Source: an uncultured Lachnospiraceae bacterium (GTDB lineage Bacteria > Bacillota > Clostridia > Lachnospirales > Lachnospiraceae). Taken from it: a stretch of DNA of 8,471 bases. Numbering within the stretch: the stretch's first letter is position 1; each line of letters opens with the position of its first letter. The stretch spans positions 1-8,471 of the forward strand of contig CACZSE010000217.1 of assembly GCA_902783735.1 (NCBI GenBank), read 5' to 3'. Under the pieces are notes generated by a model. It was not told the origin of the DNA, searched no databases, and saw only the letters and a list, made by a program, of their open reading frames with translations. Positions 1 through 6,290 of the stretch are shown here, piece after piece. The position numbers and the translations under genes were made by a program.

Positions 1-2007
1 ACGACTGAGTTCCTGTCTGTCAAGAATGACAAACATCTTATCGGATATCCTTCTTTTTCCTTCCAATATATAACTCAGATCATCCGCATTTCCAAACATT
101 CTGGTATATGCATATAAAAAATCATAAACAGCACTGTCTGTCTCGAGTCTCTGTAAAGCATTGGGTTCCTTATCGTCTACCCTTTCGGCATCGAACTCTC
201 TCATGGTCAGATAAATGTCCGGTTCTATACCGCGAACTGCCATCATATAATATTCGGCGTATATGCGGAAAGTCTCCTTATTGTCCGGATTTGCAGGTAT
301 CCTGAGAAACTTTCTTATCAGTTCCTTATTATTTTCAATATCCTCAAGTTCCTTTGCCACTGATATCTTTTCGGATATATCTCCTTTATCATAATAACTT
401 GCCGCCGGTATCTTATTCCATGTCTCCAGGATGGCCGATACGGTTCCTTCTTTTTCCAGGAAATCCTCAGGGATGTTTATCATAACTTTATTGATAGGAA
501 CCAGCGGGCTTTCCAGAAGGCTTCTTATGATCTCAAAATCATAGTATGAGGTGACATATCCCGTATCATATAATCCGTATCGCCCCGCCCTTCCGGCTAT
601 CTGTTTTACTTCGGACGATGTCAGGGTACGCTCTGAATTTCCGTCAAACTTTACAGTCTGCAGGAATACTATCCTTTTGATCGGCAGATTCATTCCCATG
701 CCTATTGCATCGGTAGCAACTACCACTTCCGTTTCTCCATCGGCATATTTTTGTGCTTCCCTGTGTCTTACGTCATATGGCAACGATCCGTAAATGATGC
801 TGCAGCTGATCCCTTTCTGCTGAAGTTCGGCAGCAACGGCATGAACATCCTTTCTTGAAAAAACTATCAGTGCATCTCCCGGTCTTACATCGTTCGGGAA
901 GGTGAATTGTGCCGCTTCTTCATCCATTACAAGCGGAGTCTTTCTGTCATGATACACCACTTCGTAACTGTCAGAGCAGGATGATATCATTCTCTTTAAA
1001 GCTGTCTCCGCGTCGGGCGAAGCACAAATGTGGATCACCTTCGCACGGATACCCAAAATGGCGTTCGTCCAAAACCCTCCGCGTTGAAGATCCGCAGCCA
1101 TCTGGGCTTCGTCTATGACCGCCACATCCCATTCCTCATTCAGATCAAGCATTTCTATGGTAGAAGACTGATGAAACGATCCGGGCATGATTATCTGCTC
1201 TTCTCCGGTTATCATGGAACAAGGCACACCTTCTCTGTTCATCTTTTCATACTGTTCATATGCCAAAAGCCGAAGAGGTGCAAGATATATACCGCTGTAT
1301 GCGAGTTTAAGGTCTTCCAGTGCCTGATAAGTCTTGCCGGAGTTCGTAGGCCCGATGTGTATGATGAATCTCCTGTTGATCTGTCTCGCCAACGGAAAGA
1401 GCATGGTATAATCGTCGGGTGTCGAAGACTCTATATTTTCCGCAAGAAGTTTTTTTGCCATCATGGAACCTTTTAAACGTCCCGCGGATCTTGAATAATG
1501 TGGATTGATAAGCAGCTGATCATAGATAATCTGTTCATTTAACGAGTTCTTTATATACTCTGTAATGATCTTTATCTTCTTTGTCTCACGAAGATAATTC
1601 ATGATCAGCTTTGAGATGACTTTTTCCTTATTTGAAGTCATAAAATCCAGTATGACCGCATCATCTGCTTCAAGCATGGCTCCGTAAATGGAATGCGGTA
1701 TCTGCGGGGACAGTTCAAAAATAAAAGACGAGTTTATCTTTTCGGGAAGGATCTTACAGAATTTTTCAATATTTCCGTTGTGAACCTCCTGTTTTATATC
1801 CGCACCGTAAGAATTGGATCTGTGAATAAATACACGTTCTTTTGCAAGAGTGTCCAGAAAGGTCTCATAAACCGCCTTGGAAATGGTCATGGAATGCCTC
1901 TTCCAATACTCCTCCATGGCGTCCGTCGGAAAATTCTGCTTCGCAAGATTAACTTCCTTCTTAAATTTGTATCTTCTAACTGCGTAATGATCTCTACGTT
2001 TATTCAT
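1..2007 (-). CDS. Suv3-like superfamily 2 RNA helicase (3' end cut by window edge)
   Basis: The frame is open from an ATG at 2007 to the window edge, giving 669 residues with no stop, so the C-terminus is missing. It is an SF2 ATPase and helicase of the Suv3 type. Walker A is GPTNSGKT (219-226), followed by LAPLRLLA (242-249) as motif Ia. Motif II is DEAQ (299-302), where mitochondrial Suv3 has DEIQ. The second RecA domain has VATDAIGMGMNL (430-441) and QIAGRAGR (469-476). About 210 residues precede the ATPase core and about 190 follow it. Mitochondrial Suv3 unwinds RNA for 3'-5' degradation; an RNA-processing role here is inferred from family. The best ribosome binding site, GAGG at 2022-2025, is 14 nt from the ATG, rather far, and lies inside a repeat derived from the upstream tRNA tail. 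I am sure of the helicase class and fairly sure of the Suv3 branch. Confidence 0.88.
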   Translation of the reverse strand, partial: MNKRRDHYAVRRYKFKKEVNLAKQNFPTDAMEEYWKRHSMTISKAVYETFLDTLAKERVFIHRSNSYGADIKQEVHNGNIEKFCKILPEKINSSFIFELSPQIPHSIYGAMLEADDAVILDFMTSNKEKVISKLIMNYLRETKKIKIITEYIKNSLNEQIIYDQLLINPHYSRSAGRLKGSMMAKKLLAENIESSTPDDYTMLFPLARQINRRFIIHIGPTNSGKTYQALEDLKLAYSGIYLAPLRLLAYEQYEKMNREGVPCSMITGEEQIIMPGSFHQSSTIEMLDLNEEWDVAVIDEAQMAADLQRGGFWTNAILGIRAKVIHICASPDAETALKRMISSCSDSYEVVYHDRKTPLVMDEEAAQFTFPNDVRPGDALIVFSRKDVHAVAAELQQKGISCSIIYGSLPYDVRHREAQKYADGETEVVVATDAIGMGMNLPIKRIVFLQTVKFDGNSERTLTSSEVKQIAGRAGRYGLYDTGYVTSYYDFEIIRSLLESPLVPINKVMINIPEDFLEKEGTVSAILETWNKIPAASYYDKGDISEKISVAKELEDIENNKELIRKFLRIPANPDNKETFRIYAEYYMMAVRGIEPDIYLTMREFDAERVDDKEPNALQRLETDSAVYDFLYAYTRMFGNADDLSYILEGKRRISDKMFVILDRQELSR

Positions 2008-2066
2008 AGTAAAATACCAATCCTCGTCAGCACACTAAAAAAACACGTCCGGCAAACGTTTTGTAC

Positions 2067-2096
2067 GTGTGCTAGAGGGAATCCTCGTCAGCACAC
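2067..2096. repeat. Acceptor-stem mini-hairpin (tRNA remnant)
   Basis: This 30-nt stretch begins with GTGTGCT and ends with AGCACAC, the exact seven-base acceptor arms of the neighbouring tRNA-Arg. Between them are a GAGG/CCTC inner stem (2075-2078 with 2083-2086) and a GAAT loop. It looks like a tRNA reduced to its acceptor stem and one short arm, formed at the junction of the two repeat copies. The outer stem can form on either strand. Any function is unknown. Confidence 0.75.
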
Positions 2097-2098
2097 TA

Positions 2099-2127
2099 AA
2101 AAAACACGTCCGGCGGACGTGTTTTTT
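2099..2127 (-). terminator. Intrinsic terminator of tRNA-Arg, symmetrical
   Basis: A perfect 13-bp stem pairs 2099-2111 with 2115-2127 around a 3-nt loop. Read on the minus strand it starts 4 nt after the tRNA and ends in a run of T, as expected for a Rho-independent terminator. A-tracts and T-tracts flank it symmetrically, so it could also stop plus-strand transcription. A degenerate second copy at 2037-2062 keeps the T-run but only a short, interrupted stem (ACGT paired with ACGT around a larger loop). Confidence 0.85.
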
Positions 2128-2130
2128 GTA

Positions 2131-2204
2131 CGTGTGCTAGAGGATTCGAACCCCCGACCTTTTGGTCCGTAGCCAAACGCTCTATCCAGCTGAGCTAAGC
2201 ACAC
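2131..2204 (-). tRNA. tRNA-Arg (anticodon ACG)
   Basis: The minus strand folds as a full cloverleaf of 74 nt including the discriminator. The acceptor stem is GTGTGCT paired with AGCACAC, the D stem is GCTC/GAGC, and the anticodon stem is TTTGG/CCAAA with loop CTACGGA. The T arm has loop TTCGAAT on a stem with two G-T pairs. Anticodon ACG is at 2168-2170 and reads CGN arginine codons, normally as inosine after TadA editing. The discriminator is G and no CCA is encoded (TAC follows), so CCA must be added by the nucleotidyltransferase. A promoter lies upstream and a strong terminator follows directly. Confidence 0.96.
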
Positions 2205-2221
2205 ATAATGACAACGCATTT

Positions 2222-2249
2222 ATGTTAGCACATTTACGACAAAAGTCAA
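2222..2249 (-). promoter_or_regulatory. Promoter of tRNA-Arg
   Basis: On the minus strand TTGACT (2244-2249) is followed after 16 nt by TAACAT (2222-2227), a good -35 and a fair -10 element. Predicted initiation is around 2213-2216, about 10 nt before the mature tRNA 5' end. This gives the tRNA its own transcription independent of the upstream HAAS gene. Confidence 0.65.
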
Positions 2250-2312
2250 GAGATATTTGTGATTTTACCCGTTAATGATAAAAAAACCTCTTTCTTTTTG
2301 CCGGATCTGTGA

Positions 2313-2762
2313 TCAGTTCAAGAAATTGTCTCTAAAAAACCGATAGAAAAGATATGCGATACCTCCTACCAGTAATACGGGAAACATCCAGCTTAAGAGC
2401 GATATCGCCAATGCAAAAACCGCTATCACTCCCACACCTATCGATGCTCTTTGCACCCATACGGGAAGGTTTAGGAACTTTCCAAGCAGTGTTAATCCTG
2501 TGGAAGGATTCTCATTGACCGCTTCATTTTCAAAGCTGCGATCCTGTGTCGTCGATCCGGTAGAATTTTTACTGGCGCGAATAGACTTTGCTATAAGTCG
2601 CGGATCTCCGAGATTTTCCAAAACCTCCGATTCGGGAGTACCCATTCGTACCTCACTCTCGATGTAGTTTTCGTAATAGTTTATTGTATCATTTACATAT
2701 TCATAGTCCGCCATCCCGGACAGTTCTCTACGTAATGAATTGATAAACTCCTGTTTATCCAT
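2313..2762 (-). CDS. HAAS/DUF1700-family membrane protein
   Basis: This is a 149-residue protein. Residues 1-65 match the HAAS (DUF1700) pattern: a start like MDKQEFINSLRREL, a Tyr/Asn-rich helix, then a Glu-rich stretch ending LENLGDPRLIAKSI. A polar linker (66-88) leads to two hydrophobic segments, roughly 107-125 and 127-142, close to the C-terminus. In this family the soluble helical domain is thought to sense or relay at the membrane and often sits beside a PadR-type regulator; none is visible here. I chose the ATG at 2762 because GAAAGG (2770-2775) is 7 nt upstream; an in-frame TTG at 2777 would bury that site. It starts 27 nt after the small cysteine protein, suggesting an operon with it and the Lgt-like gene. 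Confidence 0.85.
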   Translation of the reverse strand: MDKQEFINSLRRELSGMADYEYVNDTINYYENYIESEVRMGTPESEVLENLGDPRLIAKSIRASKNSTGSTTQDRSFENEAVNENPSTGLTLLGKFLNLPVWVQRASIGVGVIAVFALAISLLSWMFPVLLVGGIAYLFYRFFRDNFLN

Positions 2763-2789
2763 AAAATGACCTTTCAAAATACGGCAACA

Positions 2790-2966
2790 TCAAAATGCCT
2801 GATGCTTTACCACCTGATACTCATCGCCGTTTTGATAATACGGACAGGTATCGTTGCTGTTGCTTAAAAACCGCTGCATCTCATCCTCATCCAGATCTAT
2901 GTCACAGACGTAATATTCATATTCTTCATCATATGTGTAATTTGCACATGTATCACATACCGACAT
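2790..2966 (-). CDS. Small four-cysteine protein, DUF6472-like
   Basis: This 58-residue protein begins MSVCDTCANYTYDEEYEYYV and ends in KHQAF. Cysteines are at 4, 7, 21 and 41, the first two as CxxC and the last as CPYY, spaced as in a small zinc-binding or rubredoxin-like knuckle. The middle is strongly acidic (DIDLDEDEM, 22-30). The pattern resembles DUF6472 proteins of Lachnospiraceae, from memory of the family; function is unknown. AGGG (2976-2979) lies 9 nt before the ATG. The gene starts 20 nt after the Lgt-like stop and ends 27 nt before the HAAS start, so it is probably co-transcribed with both. Metal binding is inference. Confidence 0.82.
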   Translation of the reverse strand: MSVCDTCANYTYDEEYEYYVCDIDLDEDEMQRFLSNSNDTCPYYQNGDEYQVVKHQAF

Positions 2967-2986
2967 CTTCTTAATCCCTATCTTAA

Positions 2987-3799
2987 CTATTCAACGGTCG
3001 CGTCACTTTTCTTTTTCCTGATAAATCTGAAATAGTATAAACATATACAGCCGGCCAGAACAAGTATTGCTATAAACTGGGACGTCGATAAGATCCCTAC
3101 CGAACCTCTGTAGTCATTTCTGAAAAACTCTACAACAAATCTTCCGATGCTGTAAAATGCCAGGTATGCTATACCCAGTCTTCCTTCTGTTCCGGAAGGT
3201 CTGCTTTCCAATCCATCCCGGACCATGATCTTCTTTTCTATTCTGTCTGCCAGATAGAAAAGTAAAGCCGCATTGATAAAATCTCCCACAGACATCATGA
3301 TCTGCGTCGGCAAAAGCTTAACACCGTTGGGCGCAAAGTCGGAATGTGTAAAAACGATCCCTATACTGCTTTGAGTCTCACGGCCGTAACAACATCCTGC
3401 CAAAAGACATCCGATACGTCCGAAGCCCTGAGCAAGCGCAACAGAAGGTACCACCAGATCAAACATATCGATAAAGCTCACTTTATGTGCCTTACAATAA
3501 CCCCATATGGTCGCAACGCCTCCAATGATACCGCCAAAGACCACAAAACCGCTTCCTTTGATGTAGCTCATGGGAGCCGTAAGAAAGTCTTTAAAGCATG
3601 TGATTATATAGAGAACCTTTGCACTCAAAAAGCCCAACACAATGGTCCATACAGTCATGCCGTAAACAAGTTCGCCGTTCAGTCCTCTTTTACCGGCTCT
3701 CTTGTCGGACACGACCATGGCCACAACCACGCCTATAGCTATCATGAGTCCGTATCCGTGAACCGTGACAGGACCTATCGAAAAAAGATCGTTATACAT
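2987..3799 (-). CDS. lgt: Prolipoprotein diacylglyceryl transferase family protein (divergent Lgt)
   Basis: This is a 270-residue multi-pass membrane protein. Lgt moves a diacylglyceryl group from phosphatidylglycerol to the lipobox cysteine of prolipoproteins at the outer face of the membrane. Family features are the N-terminal VHGYGLMIAIG (13-23), FGGIIGG (88-94), GFGRIGCLLAGCCYG (125-139), PTQ (164-166) and GRFVVEFFRNDYRG (219-232). The usual signature GRxGNFxNxExxG is altered: Arg128 is kept but Asn, Asn and Glu are replaced by Cys, Ala and Cys, and the usual His of the FHGG segment is absent (VFGG). The ATG at 3799 is chosen because GAGG (3806-3809) is 6 nt upstream and the family N-terminus starts here; an in-frame TTG at 3844 adds 15 unlikely residues. 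Fold assignment is firm; whether it is the cell's main Lgt is not. Confidence 0.85.
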   Translation of the reverse strand: MYNDLFSIGPVTVHGYGLMIAIGVVVAMVVSDKRAGKRGLNGELVYGMTVWTIVLGFLSAKVLYIITCFKDFLTAPMSYIKGSGFVVFGGIIGGVATIWGYCKAHKVSFIDMFDLVVPSVALAQGFGRIGCLLAGCCYGRETQSSIGIVFTHSDFAPNGVKLLPTQIMMSVGDFINAALLFYLADRIEKKIMVRDGLESRPSGTEGRLGIAYLAFYSIGRFVVEFFRNDYRGSVGILSTSQFIAILVLAGCICLYYFRFIRKKKSDATVE

Positions 3800-3816
3800 A
3801 TTTATCCTCAAAATAA

Positions 3817-3880
3817 TGCATGTACGGACAATCAATACATGCAAATCAAACGTTTGCTATAATAAATTACCATACATGCA
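3817..3880. promoter_or_regulatory. Inverted-repeat cluster upstream of the Lgt-like gene
   Basis: TGCATGTA (3817-3824) and its reverse complement TACATGCA (3836-3843) form perfect 8-bp arms 11 nt apart, and TACATGCA occurs again at 3873-3880. Between them is a perfect 10-bp palindrome, CAAACGTTTG (3847-3856). The cluster fills most of the 112-nt gap between deoC and the Lgt-like gene. It could be an operator or an RNA hairpin in the leader; no known motif is recognised. Confidence 0.4.
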
Positions 3881-3892
3881 TTCTCTAATCAA
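3864..3892 (-). promoter_or_regulatory. Candidate promoter for the Lgt-like gene group
   Basis: On the minus strand TTGATT (3887-3892) is followed after 17 nt by TAATTT (3864-3869). The -10 match is weak, and TATTAT lies slightly further on (3859-3864) at non-ideal spacing. It would give a leader of roughly 55-60 nt containing the palindromes. No terminator hairpin follows deoC, so readthrough from the nucleoside operon is an alternative. Confidence 0.3.
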
Positions 3893-3911
3893 TTAAGAAA
3901 CTATAAAATAT

Positions 3912-4556
3912 TTATTCAAACAAAACTTTTGTCGAGCTGCAGCCTATGCGGCTTACACCTGCTTCTATATAAGAGATCATGTCCTCTTTGGTCCTTATGC
4001 CGCCTGCCGCCTTGATCTTTACATTTGGTCCTATATGCTCTTTAAAAAGTCTGACATCCTCCAGGGTCGCTCCTGCCGTTCCGAAGCCTGTAGATGTTTT
4101 AATATAATCCGCTCCCGCATCGGTAACGGATCTGCACATCGCGATCTTTTCGTCCTGAGTAAGATAACAGGTCTCTACTATAACCTTAAGTATCTTATCT
4201 GCGCAGATCGCTTTAAGGCTCTTTATCTCTTCGGTAACCTTGTCATACTCCTTATTCTTTACGTCGGTGATATTAATGACCATATCGATCTCATCTGCTC
4301 CGTCATCGAGCGCGGTGGCTGTTTCCTCTGCTTTTGCCGCAGTGGTCTCATATCCCAAAGGAAAGCCTATGACAGTAGCTATTTTTAACCTGTCTTTAAA
4401 TTCTTCTTTGACTCTCGCTATGTAGTTGGGTGGAATGCATACGCTTGCAGTATGATAGGTTATGGCCTCTTCACACAACTCACGGATCTGTTCCCATGTT
4501 GCGGTAGGCTTTAATAAAGTATGATCTATATAAGCTGCTATCTCCATGTTAGTCAT
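3912..4556 (-). CDS. deoC: Deoxyribose-phosphate aldolase
   Basis: A 214-residue class I aldolase, the usual length for the bacterial DeoC family. It cleaves 2-deoxy-D-ribose 5-phosphate to acetaldehyde and glyceraldehyde-3-phosphate in the cytosol, the last step of deoxynucleoside catabolism. The N-terminal IDHTLLKP (10-17) is characteristic. The Schiff-base lysine is Lys153 in YIKTSTGF. Asp91 in DEIDMVIN and Lys182 in KIKAAGGI correspond to the proton-relay residues of the family. The phosphate-binding end is IGCSS (204-208). Its ATG overlaps the pdp stop by 8 nt, and AGGGG (4566-4570) lies 9 nt upstream inside pdp, favouring this start over the ATG at 4547. The overlap implies translational coupling with pdp. 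Confidence 0.97.
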   Translation of the reverse strand: MTNMEIAAYIDHTLLKPTATWEQIRELCEEAITYHTASVCIPPNYIARVKEEFKDRLKIATVIGFPLGYETTAAKAEETATALDDGADEIDMVINITDVKNKEYDKVTEEIKSLKAICADKILKVIVETCYLTQDEKIAMCRSVTDAGADYIKTSTGFGTAGATLEDVRLFKEHIGPNVKIKAAGGIRTKEDMISYIEAGVSRIGCSSTKVLFE

Positions 4557-5874
4557 TGTACTGTACCCCTTCCTTACTTACCTTTGCATATATCAAAGGA
4601 TTCCTTTTTACTTCGCCGTCGCTTATTTTAAGCGAGTCGAGATATTTTTTCTCAGCTTTATCAAACAGCGCTTTATCATTTGCATAAAGTGTAGCGATAA
4701 GATCTCCACGTTTGATATGATCTCCCGTCTTTTTCTCTATAACGATCCCCGCAGCCATATCAATAACACTGTCCAGGGTCTCTCTTCCGGCGCCAAGCAT
4801 CATTGAAGCGATCCCGCACCCTTCCGTATCCATGTGAGCGATATAGCCTTCATATGGCGATCTTATCTCATGACTGAAAGCTGCTTTTGCGAAATTACCC
4901 GTATCTCTTATGACACTCTCATCTCCACCCTGTGCTTTCACCATCTGTGCAAGACATTCCAGAGCGGACCCGTTATCTATCGCTTCTTTTGCCATTTTCA
5001 GGCACTCTTTCTCATCTCCCTTGCCTGCCACTTCCAGCATGTTTGCCGCCAGATACAAAGCCTCGTGAGTAAGATCTTCGGGTCCGTTTCCTTTAAGTGT
5101 CTCTACAGCCTCTATCACCTCAAGTGAATTTCCTATATTTCTTCCCAGTGGTACATCCATATCGGTTATAAGTGCGCATGTACGTCTGCCGGCATTCTCA
5201 CCTAACTTGACCATTTCCTGAGCAAGTTTTACGGAATCCTCCACTGTCTTCATGAAAGCCCCGCTGCCGGTCTTAACATCAAGTACGATACAATCGGCAC
5301 CTGCAGCCAGTTTCTTACTCATGATCGAAGATGCGATAAGGGGTATGCTTTCTATTGTAGCCGTCACATCCCTGAGCGCATAAAGCTTTTTATCGGCAGG
5401 TGCCAGATCCCCCGACTGTCCGATCACGCTGATCCCGGTTTTATTTACCACATCAAAAAACTCATCTCGATCAAGTGCTGTTTTAAATCCCGGAATTGAC
5501 TCAAGTTTATCGACGGTACCTCCGGTATGTCCGAGTCCTCTTCCACTCATCTTCGCTACTTTGACGCCACATGCGGCTACTATGGGACCGACTATAAGAG
5601 AGGTCTTGTCTCCCACTCCGCCCGTACTGTGTTTATCTACTTTTACTCCCTCTATGGGTGAAAGATCTACCAGATCTCCGGATCTCATCATAACGGTTGT
5701 GAGATCGAATGTCTCCCTCTCCGTCATTCCATTCAGATATATTGCCATAAGCAAAGCGGAAGCCTGATAGTCCGGGATCTCGCCCTTTACATATCCGTTT
5801 ACAAATTCATTTATCTCTTCGGTCGTAAGTTCTTTTTTATCTCGCTTCTTTGCGATAATATCATACATTCTCAT
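4549..5874 (-). CDS. pdp: Pyrimidine-nucleoside phosphorylase
   Basis: This 441-residue enzyme splits uridine, thymidine or deoxyuridine with phosphate to the free base and (deoxy)ribose-1-phosphate. Visible motifs are KVDKHSTGGVGD (78-89), the family signature SGRGLGHTGGTVDKLE (110-125), RDVTATIESIPL and SSIMSKK with Arg168, Ser183 and Lys187 at the pyrimidine-binding positions, and DVKTGSGAF (199-207). The C-terminal part from about 345 is the expected phosphorylase C-domain. Lys108 before the signature, where E. coli thymidine phosphorylase has Met, favours the broad-specificity Bacillus-type enzyme. An ATG at 5883 overlaps the cdd stop, but GGAGA abuts it; the ATG at 5874 has that site about 10 nt upstream, begins MRMYDII like Bacillus Pdp, and gives canonical numbering. 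Coupled to cdd and deoC. Confidence 0.96.
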   Translation of the reverse strand: MRMYDIIAKKRDKKELTTEEINEFVNGYVKGEIPDYQASALLMAIYLNGMTERETFDLTTVMMRSGDLVDLSPIEGVKVDKHSTGGVGDKTSLIVGPIVAACGVKVAKMSGRGLGHTGGTVDKLESIPGFKTALDRDEFFDVVNKTGISVIGQSGDLAPADKKLYALRDVTATIESIPLIASSIMSKKLAAGADCIVLDVKTGSGAFMKTVEDSVKLAQEMVKLGENAGRRTCALITDMDVPLGRNIGNSLEVIEAVETLKGNGPEDLTHEALYLAANMLEVAGKGDEKECLKMAKEAIDNGSALECLAQMVKAQGGDESVIRDTGNFAKAAFSHEIRSPYEGYIAHMDTEGCGIASMMLGAGRETLDSVIDMAAGIVIEKKTGDHIKRGDLIATLYANDKALFDKAEKKYLDSLKISDGEVKRNPLIYAKVSKEGVQYND

Positions 5875-5879
5875 ACAGA

Positions 5880-6287
5880 TCATTCTCCATCAAGATCAAA
5901 GGCATACGGCAGGAGTTCTTCCAGTAAAAAGGTCCTGATCTCCTCACCGTTGTAAAGATGTATCTGAAATTTATCTTTTCTGCAAAACTCACTCATCACC
6001 TGTCGGCAGACACCGCAGGGCGAACAAAATGAATGGATCTCTTCACCTCTCGGTGCTCCCACTATGGCTATCTGCTTAAAGTCTCCGCGCCCTTCACTGA
6101 CTGCTTTAAAAAACGCAGTTCTTTCAGCACATACGGAAGGACCGAATGCGGCATTTTCTATGTTACAGCCAAGATAGACTTCTCCTTCTTCCGTTTCAAG
6201 AGCCGCTCCGACGCAAAATCCGGAATAAGGTGAATACGACTTTTCTCTGGCCTCTATCGCTTTATTTACCAGTTGTGCTTTATCCAT
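5880..6287 (-). CDS. cdd: Cytidine deaminase
   Basis: A 135-residue homotetrameric-type cytidine/deoxycytidine deaminase, the usual length of the Bacillus class. It converts (deoxy)cytidine to (deoxy)uridine, feeding Pdp encoded next. Substrate-contact motifs are YSPYSGFCVGAA (18-29) and GCNIENAAFGPS (40-51). Catalytic zinc ligands are Cys53 in CAERTAFFKAV and Cys91 and Cys94 in SPCGVCRQV, with Glu55 as proton shuttle. The start follows the deoB stop by 3 nt, and its site AGAGG (6294-6298) lies in the last deoB codons at 6-nt spacing, so translation is coupled. The end of the gene carries the ribosome binding site of pdp. Confidence 0.97.
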   Translation of the reverse strand: MDKAQLVNKAIEAREKSYSPYSGFCVGAALETEEGEVYLGCNIENAAFGPSVCAERTAFFKAVSEGRGDFKQIAIVGAPRGEEIHSFCSPCGVCRQVMSEFCRKDKFQIHLYNGEEIRTFLLEELLPYAFDLDGE

Positions 6288-6290
6288 AGA

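Larger units (their letters stand above)
2019..2143. repeat. Tandem duplication of tRNA tail plus terminator
   Basis: Two direct copies lie side by side: 2019-2078 (60 nt) and 2080-2143 (64 nt). They differ by two substitutions (AA at 2054-2055 against GG at 2115-2116) and a 4-nt length difference in the T-rich arm. Each copy contains a terminator-like A-tract/CACGTCC hairpin and ends with the 3' acceptor sequence of tRNA-Arg (GTGTGCTAGAGG on the plus strand). The copy next to the tRNA keeps a perfect hairpin; the distal copy, next to the helicase gene, is degenerate. Slippage or unequal recombination at the tRNA end is the simplest origin. Confidence 0.9.

Noticed and set aside
2019..2143. 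CRISPR-like repeat array
   Set aside because: Only two adjacent copies without spacers, and the content is tRNA tail and terminator.
1693..2172. Plus-strand 159-codon frame through the tRNA and repeat region
   Set aside because: It is antisense to the helicase start and crosses the terminator repeat and tRNA; no ribosome binding site or family resemblance.
2275..2312. Possible terminator after the HAAS gene
   Set aside because: There is a T-run on the minus strand, but the preceding sequence gives only A-T pairing and no GC-rich stem.
2763..2777. TTG-started N-terminal extension of the HAAS protein
   Set aside because: The extension covers the GAAAGG ribosome binding site that fits the ATG at 2762, and the family begins at that ATG.
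3800..3844. TTG-started 15-residue extension of the Lgt-like protein
   Set aside because: GAGG at ideal distance supports the ATG at 3799, and the extension runs through inverted repeats.
3344..3862. Plus-strand 172-codon frame opposite the Lgt-like gene
   Set aside because: It is the mirror of a well supported membrane-protein gene and has no recognisable domain.
3893..3911. Terminator after deoC
   Set aside because: The stretch is AT-rich without a hairpin, so the end of the nucleoside transcript cannot be placed.
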